Positions 5,745-11,035 of a stretch of 11,035 nucleotides of DNA are shown in pieces. Below the pieces are notes generated by a model. That model ran no database searches. It saw only the letters and a program-made list of their open reading frames with translations, and was not told the DNA's origin. Made by a program: the position numbers and the translations under genes. The stretch is taken from the NCBI RefSeq assembly GCF_002432345.1, contig NZ_DJDT01000218.1, positions 1 to 11,035 of the forward strand, given 5' to 3'. This DNA comes from Pedobacter sp. UBA5917 (GTDB taxonomy: Bacteria; Bacteroidota; Bacteroidia; Sphingobacteriales; Sphingobacteriaceae). Each line of letters starts with the position of its first letter. The first letter of the stretch is position 1.

Positions 5745-6866
5745 ATGAGTAACATTGAACAGTTTCTTAATGGCAAACTCCAGGAGCGGAAAGATAACCT
5801 TTCGATCCGGAATTTATCTGCCTATAACCTTCCCGTTGATTTTTGCTCGAACGATTATCTGGGTTTTTCCAGATCGGTTGAATTAAAAAAACTGATTGAT
5901 GAAACTGTAGCAACAGTCCCACTTTATTTAAACGGTGCCGGAGGTTCGAGGCTTTTGAGTGGTAATACCCAATATACCGAAGAAACCGAACAGTTTATCG
6001 CTGGTTTTCATCAGGCCGAAAGCGGATTGATTTTCAACTCGGGTTACGATGCCAATGTTGGTCTGCTATCGAGCGTCCCACAGCGTGGCGATACCATTAT
6101 TACCGACGAACTGATCCACGCCAGCATTATAGATGGTTGCCGTTTAAGCCATGCAACACGTTATAAATTTCTGCATAACAACCTCAGCGATCTTGAGGCA
6201 AAACTCCAATTAGCAAAGGGAAATGTTTTCGTAGTAGTAGAAAGCGTATATTCCATGGATGGGGATATGGCACCATTGATGGAAATTTCAAATCTCTGTG
6301 AAACTTACCAGGCCAATCTAATTGTGGATGAAGCGCATGCCACAGGTATTTTCGGCAAAAAAGGTGAAGGTTTGATTAAGCAGTTAAACCTAACCGAAAA
6401 GGTATTTGCCCGTATTGTTACTTTCGGCAAGGCAATGGGTACACATGGCGCCATTATATTGGGAAGTAAGAATTTAAGGCACTACCTCGTTAATTTTGCC
6501 AGATCCTTTATTTATACCACAGCAGCACCTATCCATAATATTATAGCCATCCGTTCGGCTTACCAGCTTTTGCACACAATCGATCATCAACTGATCCATC
6601 AGAAAATTGGGCTGTTCAGAAAATTGATTAAAGAACATAATATTAATGCTTTAGATAGCGAAAGTACTATTCAGGGGATTTTATTTTCTTCGAACGAAGA
6701 CACCAAACTGGCCGCGGGCACATTACAGAACAAAGGTTTTGATGTAAGGGCAATATTAAGTCCTACGGTAGCGCGGGGGAAAGAAAGACTAAGGATCTGT
6801 CTTCACACCTTTAACACTGATGACGAAATGATTTCATTGGTAAAACATCTTAAAGAATTGAATTAA
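5745..6866 (+). CDS. bioF: 8-amino-7-oxononanoate synthase (biotin synthesis)
   Basis: BioF is a cytosolic PLP enzyme of the alpha-oxoamine synthase family. It condenses pimeloyl-ACP or pimeloyl-CoA with L-alanine to give 8-amino-7-oxononanoate. At 373 residues it is near the usual ~385. Landmarks in order are FCSNDYLGFS (33-42), GAGGSRLLSG (64-73), FNSGYDAN (97-104), H125, VESVYSMDGD (165-174), VDEAHATG (194-201) with D195 and H198 contacting the cofactor, and TFGKAMGTHGA (226-236) with K229 as the Schiff-base lysine. All expected catalytic residues are present. The family also includes glycine C-acetyltransferase and 5-aminolevulinate synthase, but the abutting bioD decides for BioF. The start ATG gives the normal N-terminus (MSNIEQFLNGKLQERK). 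The TAA stop is followed directly by the bioD ATG. Confidence 0.96.
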   Translation: MSNIEQFLNGKLQERKDNLSIRNLSAYNLPVDFCSNDYLGFSRSVELKKLIDETVATVPLYLNGAGGSRLLSGNTQYTEETEQFIAGFHQAESGLIFNSGYDANVGLLSSVPQRGDTIITDELIHASIIDGCRLSHATRYKFLHNNLSDLEAKLQLAKGNVFVVVESVYSMDGDMAPLMEISNLCETYQANLIVDEAHATGIFGKKGEGLIKQLNLTEKVFARIVTFGKAMGTHGAIILGSKNLRHYLVNFARSFIYTTAAPIHNIIAIRSAYQLLHTIDHQLIHQKIGLFRKLIKEHNINALDSESTIQGILFSSNEDTKLAAGTLQNKGFDVRAILSPTVARGKERLRICLHTFNTDDEMISLVKHLKELN

Positions 6867-7475
6867 ATGACAACATATTTTATAACAGGAATCGGAACAG
6901 GTATTGGAAAAACATTGATCAGTGCCATTTTAACCGAAAAATTAAAAGCAGATTACTGGAAACCGATCCAATCGGGAGATCTGGAGACCAGCGACAGTTT
7001 AACCGTAGAAAACTTAATCAGCAACTCAAAAACAATCATCCATCCCGAAAGCTACAGGCTAACACAACCCCTATCTCCACATTTATCGGCCAAACTGGAT
7101 GGAATTGAAATCGATTTTAACAAAATTAAGGTCCCTGTAACAGAAAACAATCTGATTATAGAAGGCGCTGGCGGTTTAATGGTTCCCTTAAATGAAAATG
7201 AACTGATTGTGGATCTGATCAAAAAACTGGATGCAGAGGTAATATTGGTTTCACAAAATTACCTGGGCAGTATTAACCATACACTATTATCCATCAATCT
7301 GCTTAAACAATATGGAATTGAAATTAAGGGGATTATTTTTAACGGAGATGAAAACGCAGAAACGGAAAGATATATCCAGCATTATGCTAAAATAAAAAAG
7401 TTGGGTTATGTACCTGGCCTAAATCAGATTGATAAGGAAAGCGTTGTTGCAGCTGGCGAAAATATATTGATTTAA
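6867..7475 (+). CDS. bioD: ATP-dependent dethiobiotin synthetase
   Basis: BioD closes the ureido ring of biotin: 7,8-diaminononanoate plus CO2 plus ATP gives dethiobiotin. The protein has 202 residues, slightly short against ~225 in enterobacteria but normal for the fold. The P-loop is GIGTGIGKT (8-16). KPIQSG (32-37) carries the lysine and serine that bind diaminononanoate and carbamate. IEGAGGLMVPL (98-108) supplies the conserved acidic residue and glycine loop. SQNYLGSINHTLLSI is the typical switch and dimer segment. The ATG follows the bioF stop with no gap, so expression should be translationally coupled. No bioA or bioB follows; the next 315 bp are hairpins and then convergent genes, so this operon ends here. 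Confidence 0.96.
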   Translation: MTTYFITGIGTGIGKTLISAILTEKLKADYWKPIQSGDLETSDSLTVENLISNSKTIIHPESYRLTQPLSPHLSAKLDGIEIDFNKIKVPVTENNLIIEGAGGLMVPLNENELIVDLIKKLDAEVILVSQNYLGSINHTLLSINLLKQYGIEIKGIIFNGDENAETERYIQHYAKIKKLGYVPGLNQIDKESVVAAGENILI

Positions 7476-7483
7476 ACGCAGAA

Positions 7484-7524
7484 AGACCTCGCAGGTTTTT
7501 GAAACCTGCGAGGTCTGAGATTAA
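7484..7524 (+). repeat. ~40-bp palindromic repeat, copy 1
   Basis: AGACCTCGCAGGTTT pairs perfectly over 15 bp with AAACCTGCGAGGTCT (7502-7516) around loop TTG, followed by the tail GAGATTAA. It starts 8 bp after the bioD stop and could stop transcription, although no T-tract follows. Confidence 0.9.
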
Positions 7525-7532
7525 TCCGAATA

Positions 7533-7646
7533 GTCCTCGTTTGTAACGAGGATTAACGAGAGGTGCATTTTTAATGCACATTAAAATGAAAATGCCTACA
7601 GCGATAAAATCGCTTTGCCCATACATTCCTCGCTACAAACGAGGAC
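7533..7646. mobile_element. 114-bp element with 20-bp inverted ends (MITE/BIME-like)
   Basis: The left end reads GTCCTCGTTTGTAACGAGGA (7533-7552). The reverse complement of 7627-7646 is the same with one change (A to G at position 14 of 20). Each end is itself a palindrome (TCCTCG...CGAGGA). Inside are GTGCATT-TTT-AATGCAC (7563-7579) and AGCGAT-AAA-ATCGCT (7600-7614). There is no coding capacity, so it would be non-autonomous. No obvious target-site duplication is seen next to the ends. Confidence 0.55.
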
Positions 7647-7658
7647 GATGGTAGAACT

Positions 7659-7678
7659 AAACGATTTTATTATCGTTT
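7659..7678. repeat. Hairpin, 7-bp stem
   Basis: AAACGAT (7659-7665) pairs with ATCGTTT (7672-7678) around TTTATT. It overlaps a second dyad, TCGTTT-GT-AAACGA (7673-7686), so two folds compete. Confidence 0.6.
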
Positions 7679-7696
7679 GTAAACGACAAACTATTT

Positions 7697-7721
7697 TAAC
7701 GCTCGTTAGAAACGAGCGTTA
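7697..7721. repeat. Hairpin, 11-bp stem, with CTCGTT-N3-AACGAG core
   Basis: TAACGCTCGTT (7697-7707) pairs perfectly with AACGAGCGTTA (7711-7721) around AGA. The 15-bp core is the same as in the 7534-7552 hairpin, but the outer arm differs and is still fully paired. Seven T follow at 7731-7737, 9 nt after the stem, which is too far for a standard terminator. Confidence 0.75.
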
Positions 7722-7749
7722 GCAGACTTCTTTTTTTACTTTTCTTTCA

Positions 7750-7789
7750 AGACCTTGCAGGTTTAAAAACCTGCGAGATCTGAGATTAA
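7750..7789 (+). repeat. ~40-bp palindromic repeat, copy 2
   Basis: This is the same unit and orientation as 7484-7524, ending in the identical TGAGATTAA tail. AGACCTTGCAGGTT pairs with AACCTGCGAGATCT with one G-T and one A-C mismatch. It lies 1 bp past the stop of the minus-strand phosphodiesterase gene. Confidence 0.85.
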
Positions 7790-7790
7790 G

Positions 7791-8690
7791 CTATTTCGCC
7801 TGTACCAAAATATCCGGATAGTCGGAAATAATTCCGTCTACGTTTAAAGCTTTTAATTTTTGGATATCGGCTAAAGTATTGGCTGTCCAAGGAATAATTT
7901 TTACGCCATCTGCATGTGCTTTTTTAACAAAATCTTCGTTTACCATCTGCCAAACCGGACTTAAAATAAATGGTTTATAGCCTAAATCAGCTATATTTTC
8001 TTCATAAGTTTTCCTGTTTGCCACCAAAAAAGAGGTTTTCATTTTTGGATATTTTTCATGGATAATCTGAATGGTGCGTTTATCGAAAGATTGGATGACA
8101 ACAAAATCCGCAATCTTTTTCTTGATGATTACATCCATCAAAAGTTTAACAAATTCCTCAGGTTTAGGATTGGTAATACCATCACCGCTTTCGCTGCATT
8201 TGGTTTCGATGTTGTAGAAAAACGGTTTACGTTTATTGGTTTTGATATCGCGCTGTACAGCATCAATCAGATCGGTAAGCAAAGGTAAATGTGTTTTTTC
8301 CTTCTTCTGTTGGGGAAAAAGATCGTAATACTTGGTACCTAAATCGAACTGTTTAATCTCCTCATAGTTCATACCGAAAATCGGGTATTTCTTGCTATCG
8401 GTTGCCGGAATATCTTTTCCATCTGGTGTTAGCATAAAAGCCGGACTCAGGTAATCATCATGTGTTACGACCACATTACCGTCTTTAGAGATGTGTGTAT
8501 CCATTTCCAAAGTCGTAATTCCATCTATTTTTATGGCATTTAACATGGCTTCGATGGTGTTTTCAGGCATTAAACCACGTCCACCTCGGTGGGCTTCGGC
8601 GCTAAATGCAGGAAATTTAACTTCCTGGGCAGAAGATTTAACTGCCAAGGCTGTGCAAAGTATCAAGAATGCAGTCGTTTTTAGTTTCAT
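7791..8690 (-). CDS. Secreted glycerophosphodiester phosphodiesterase
   Basis: The start is set at the ATG at 8690 (299 aa), because MKLKTTAFLILCTALAVKSS followed by AQ is a clean signal peptide (cleavage after A21); an upstream ATG at 8735 would add 15 polar residues before it. The GDPD TIM-barrel motifs are complete: EAHRGGRG (32-39) with H34 and R35, MPENT (41-45) with E43 and N44, LEMDTHISKDG (61-71) with E62 and D64, and THDD (76-79) with H77. A later NIETK strand and a C-terminal PWTANT, with DGIISDYPD just before the end, are also standard. It hydrolyses glycerophosphodiesters to glycerol-3-phosphate and an alcohol, here in the periplasm or at the surface. It follows the metallophosphoesterase gene on the same strand with a 155-bp gap and an intervening hairpin, so shared regulation is possible but one transcript is not shown. 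Confidence 0.93.
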   Translation of the reverse strand: MKLKTTAFLILCTALAVKSSAQEVKFPAFSAEAHRGGRGLMPENTIEAMLNAIKIDGITTLEMDTHISKDGNVVVTHDDYLSPAFMLTPDGKDIPATDSKKYPIFGMNYEEIKQFDLGTKYYDLFPQQKKEKTHLPLLTDLIDAVQRDIKTNKRKPFFYNIETKCSESGDGITNPKPEEFVKLLMDVIIKKKIADFVVIQSFDKRTIQIIHEKYPKMKTSFLVANRKTYEENIADLGYKPFILSPVWQMVNEDFVKKAHADGVKIIPWTANTLADIQKLKALNVDGIISDYPDILVQAK

Positions 8691-8810
8691 ATTCAAAAGG
8701 AATTTATGGCTTCGGGGATTGTCAGTTATGGCCAATCATTAAGCCGCAAGATAATACTATGGGATGTATTGTTTGAAGTAGTTAGATTAAATCAGTGTTA
8801 AGTTTAAAGA

Positions 8811-8834
8811 CTGTCGGATAGAAATATCCGACAG
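8811..8834. terminator. Hairpin after the calcineurin-like gene
   Basis: CTGTCGGATA (8811-8820) pairs perfectly over 10 bp with TATCCGACAG (8825-8834). The loop is GAAA on the plus strand and TTTC on the minus strand. It begins 11 bp past the minus-strand stop at 8846. Only a short TCTTT follows on the minus strand, so it is a weak terminator or a 3' stabiliser. Confidence 0.6.
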
Positions 8835-8845
8835 CACCGTTAAGC

Positions 8846-10249
8846 CTAAACTTCTGCTTCAAATTTTTCTCCAAAACGATCAGTAGCCACTACTTTAACT
8901 TTTTTAACTTCTGGTCCGAAATGCGCCATAAACAGGTGGTCTGTAGAAATAGGCTCAACAAATGGCCTTGGGTTCGGTAATTTATCACCTTTATACAATT
9001 TAACCGATAAAGGATCAAATCCGTCCTGCTGCGCCAAAGCCCCCATGGCTTTCCCATCCAAAAAGTATTCTACTTTCCATTCGGGATCGTAATTCCAAAC
9101 ATTGGCAATCAATCTTTTTTGGTTGGTTAAGGTATCAACATAAATGCTTACCTGTTTTTTACGATCTTCTCCTGTGGATTTGTAATACCATTTTAAATCC
9201 GTTCCGTTTACCTCATAAACACCATAACCGCGTGGCGTTCCATCACCGCAGATTGGGCCTGTCCACCAGCCACCGCAAACCGTACCATGGTTATGCTCAA
9301 AAATGCCATTTTTAATTACATTTTTGTTAAAATGTGTGTGTCCAGACATGATGTGCACATTTTTGAAATCTTTTAAAACGGCGTAAAAATCATCGTTATT
9401 TTTTACTGAATTGTGTACCGGAATATGCAGGCAAATAATCAGCAATGCATCTTTAGGAACCAGTTGTAAATCTTTGGCCAGCCATTCTAATTGCGTTGGC
9501 GTAATGTATCCATCGTAGGTTCTTTCTACACCTAAATAGCGTACATCATCTAAAACCACATAATGGGCCTTTCCCCTGTTAAAAGAATAGTAGGTTGGTC
9601 CATAATGTGCCTGAAAAGTACGGTCGGAAGTATCATCTCCACCCAGTCTATAATCCTGATCGTGGTTACCCAGCGCCTGAAAAAAAGGAATCCCAATTTT
9701 GGCAATGGCTTCGTCGTAGGCAGGAAAAAGATCAAAGTTATCCCAAACCAGATCGCCTACGCCGATACCATGTACCAATGTTTTTCCCATACCTTTAACC
9801 ACTTCGCGGGTATCGGGTACTGAAGTTTCCATCATCTGTTCCACATCTTTTTTATTTTTCACCTGTGGATCGGCCCAAATGATAAAGTTATGTTTGTTAT
9901 CGTCCTGTTTTAAAGGCTTAAGATCGAAATTTAGTTTGCCTGCTGTATCAGGCTTATAATAATGGCGGGCAATACTGCTTTCGGTTTTAAATTCGTAACC
10001 CGAAGGTGTGCTGATCCATACGAAACGGGCAAGCTCGTGTAATTTTAGCTCGTAGTTTCCGGTTTTATCAGTCTGTACAACGTTGTAACCGTCAGAAATT
10101 ACAACGCCTGCAACGGCTTTACCTTTACTGGTTACTGCTCCACTTACCACACCATTAACAGAAAATAGCGATGAGGGGAATGATTTTAAGCTAACAAATA
10201 AAGTGGTGGTTAATAAACTTGATTTTTGTATAAATGATCTTCTGTTCAT
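8846..10249 (-). CDS. Exported calcineurin-like metallophosphoesterase with flanking beta domains
   Basis: This is a 467-residue phosphoesterase. The N-terminus NRRSFIQKSSLLTTTLF is a Tat-type twin-arginine leader, suggesting export of a folded metalloenzyme. Residues ~33-112 form a small beta domain (VSGAVTSKGKAVAGVVISDG, like a carboxypeptidase-regulatory fold). The catalytic domain (~120-345) carries ADPQ (126-129), GVGDLVWDN (163-171), GNHD (194-197), H275 in CLHIPVH and GHTH (303-306). The first motif is D-P-Q rather than the canonical D-x-H. Residues ~365-467 are a second beta domain typical of the calcineurin-like family with a C-terminal extension. It should hydrolyse phosphoesters with a two-metal centre; the substrate is unknown. 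It lies between a hypothetical gene and the GDPD gene on the same strand, suggesting phosphorus scavenging. Confidence 0.92.
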   Translation of the reverse strand: MNRRSFIQKSSLLTTTLFVSLKSFPSSLFSVNGVVSGAVTSKGKAVAGVVISDGYNVVQTDKTGNYELKLHELARFVWISTPSGYEFKTESSIARHYYKPDTAGKLNFDLKPLKQDDNKHNFIIWADPQVKNKKDVEQMMETSVPDTREVVKGMGKTLVHGIGVGDLVWDNFDLFPAYDEAIAKIGIPFFQALGNHDQDYRLGGDDTSDRTFQAHYGPTYYSFNRGKAHYVVLDDVRYLGVERTYDGYITPTQLEWLAKDLQLVPKDALLIICLHIPVHNSVKNNDDFYAVLKDFKNVHIMSGHTHFNKNVIKNGIFEHNHGTVCGGWWTGPICGDGTPRGYGVYEVNGTDLKWYYKSTGEDRKKQVSIYVDTLTNQKRLIANVWNYDPEWKVEYFLDGKAMGALAQQDGFDPLSVKLYKGDKLPNPRPFVEPISTDHLFMAHFGPEVKKVKVVATDRFGEKFEAEV

Positions 10250-10281
10250 GTTAATGCAAACGAGTGGGATAATGTATTAGA

Positions 10282-10318
10282 AACCAAAAAGAAAACCGGA
10301 TGGGCTTTCTTTTTGGTT
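10282..10318 (-). terminator. Terminator-like hairpin between two minus-strand genes
   Basis: AACCAAAAAGAAA (10282-10294) pairs perfectly over 13 bp with TTTCTTTTTGGTT (10306-10318). Inside, CC-GG adds two pairs after one mismatch. Read on the minus strand, a small GC core is followed by TTTTCTTTTT, which resembles a Rho-independent terminator. It lies 15 bp after the stop at 10333 and 33 bp before the next ATG. Confidence 0.65.
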
Positions 10319-10332
10319 ATGTTGGTTTATTC

Positions 10333-11035
10333 TTATTTTAATCGGGTTGGTGGAATGGTATCTGTACGGATGTATTCTCCGGTTACAGCATTTAAAATCC
10401 TCACCAAAGATGTACCTTCAATATCTTCAATGGTTGATGATGTATTAAGATCGATATCCGACTGGCTTCTGGCTTTAACCCATTTACCCAATGCCGGATT
10501 ATAGATACCACCAAGTTTATTCCAGAAACCCTGATCGGCAGGCAACTGATAATTAAAGCATAAGGTATTTTCGCCACTTTTGTAATATGGCTGTGCCGCC
10601 AATGTAATCGGATTGATTTTATCGTAAAAATCGGTATTGGCGATCTTATAACCTACCGAAGGTGCGTTGTACAAGCTGCCTCCGCCACCTATAAATACCA
10701 CATCGATCGGTGCGGTATTCACATCAACGGTTGTACCTTCGAAAATGGCAAAGCCCGATGCATTACCCGAATTGGCAAATAAACCTGAAGTATATAAACC
10801 GAAACCATCTCCATTACCTGCAGGAGCACTGGCAGGAGTTGCTGTAGTATAGTTTTTAGCTTTGATCCAGTTGGCTGTTGCAATCGATTTTGATTTTGAT
10901 CCATTGATCATTTTAGACGATCCACCCACATAGAAGAACGTGCCTTTAGCCGCTTTGCCTGAGGTTAAATCGAATTTATAGGTTCTTGATACCAAACCTG
11001 CAGGTGTTTTTAAAGCATCAGCACCAGTGGCCCAT
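10333..11035 (-). CDS. Hypothetical, probably exported beta-rich protein (5' end outside window)
   Basis: I do not recognise this protein. The frame is open to the right edge (WATGADALKTPAGLVSRTYKF precedes any start), so only the last ~234 residues are seen; a TTG at 10995 is internal. The visible part is rich in Gly, Ser, Asn and Thr, with short beta-type segments such as KGTFFYVGGSSKMI, SGFAIFEGTTVDV and PIDVVFIGGGG. It ends with a linker, IEDIEGTSLVRILNAVTGEY, and the tail IPPTRLK. The GTFFYVGG ... GDGFGLY ... SGFAIFEG series faintly resembles lamin-tail-like secreted domains, but this is a guess. Composition fits a periplasmic or surface protein. It is the first of three minus-strand genes with two phosphoesterases, separated from the next by 83 bp and a terminator-like hairpin. 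Confidence 0.7.
   Translation of the reverse strand, partial: WATGADALKTPAGLVSRTYKFDLTSGKAAKGTFFYVGGSSKMINGSKSKSIATANWIKAKNYTTATPASAPAGNGDGFGLYTSGLFANSGNASGFAIFEGTTVDVNTAPIDVVFIGGGGSLYNAPSVGYKIANTDFYDKINPITLAAQPYYKSGENTLCFNYQLPADQGFWNKLGGIYNPALGKWVKARSQSDIDLNTSSTIEDIEGTSLVRILNAVTGEYIRTDTIPPTRLK

Larger units (their letters stand above)
7476..7790. repeat. Hairpin island between bioD and the phosphodiesterase gene
   Basis: The 315-bp spacer has no gene but at least seven perfect or near-perfect palindromes, mostly with 3-nt loops: 7484-7516, 7534-7552, 7563-7579, 7600-7614, 7627-7645 (7-nt loop), 7659-7678 (6-nt loop), 7697-7721 and 7750-7780. The outermost two are direct copies of one ~40-bp unit, and 7533-7552 / 7627-7646 are inverted copies of another. 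A pyrimidine-rich run with seven T lies at 7731-7737. The frame on the minus strand across 7387-7626 is translation of these repeats, not a gene. The layout resembles nested REP/BIME-type elements. Confidence 0.85.

Noticed and set aside
7484..7516. Standard Rho-independent terminator for bioD
   Set aside because: The stem is strong but is followed by TGAGATTAATCC with no T-tract, and a second copy exists in the same orientation, so a repeat is the better explanation, even if it slows polymerase.
7387..7626. 79-aa minus-strand frame after bioD
   Set aside because: It overlaps the bioD 3' end and otherwise translates the palindromic repeats; no start signal and no independent protein character.
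7476..7790. CRISPR array
   Set aside because: Repeats differ in sequence, length and orientation, spacing is irregular and no cas gene is nearby.
9563..9823. Plus-strand frames opposite the metallophosphoesterase gene
   Set aside because: They are antisense shadows of a well-supported gene and have no domain or start signal.

Overview
The window is typical Bacteroidota chromosome. It is AT-rich and has long AT-rich spacers, starts with little or no Shine-Dalgarno signal, and TAnnTTTG-type -7 promoter boxes. The protein families (Spy-like periplasmic protein, PD40/surface-antigen fusion, secreted phosphoesterases, LexA-like XRE/S24 regulator) suggest a Sphingobacteriaceae member such as Pedobacter. 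That genus call is inference from family resemblance; no rRNA or housekeeping marker is present.

Layout, left to right. (1) A 5'-truncated plus-strand gene ends at 2575. It encodes a large envelope protein with a peptidase-MA-like tail, a PD40 beta-propeller and an outer-membrane barrel. (2) A 442-bp non-coding spacer (2576-3017) is filled with degenerate short repeats and small inverted repeats. (3) A small GIY-YIG-fold protein (minus) diverges from a LexA-like XRE/S24 autoproteolytic repressor (plus), across a 133-bp spacer with an array of TTAGTAAT half-sites. (4) A secreted Spy/CpxP-like protein (plus) converges on a class I SAM methyltransferase (minus), with a bidirectional terminator between them. 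(5) bioF and bioD (plus) abut exactly. (6) A 315-bp convergent spacer (7476-7790) is almost entirely hairpins. It holds two direct copies of a ~40-bp palindrome, a 114-bp element with 20-bp inverted ends, and several more stem-loops. (7) Three minus-strand genes for exported or probably exported proteins follow: a glycerophosphodiester phosphodiesterase, a calcineurin-like phosphoesterase with a Tat-like leader, and a hypothetical protein cut by the right edge.

How the genes may work together. BioF and BioD catalyse two steps of biotin synthesis; BioA and BioB must be encoded elsewhere. The two phosphoesterases may jointly release phosphate or glycerol phosphate outside the cytoplasm. The LexA-like regulator probably represses itself and its divergent neighbour. 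The most unusual items are the GIY-YIG protein, which lacks the expected catalytic Tyr/Arg/Glu positions, the multi-half-site operator beside it, and the hairpin island after bioD. No phage, plasmid, CRISPR array, tRNA or rRNA was seen.
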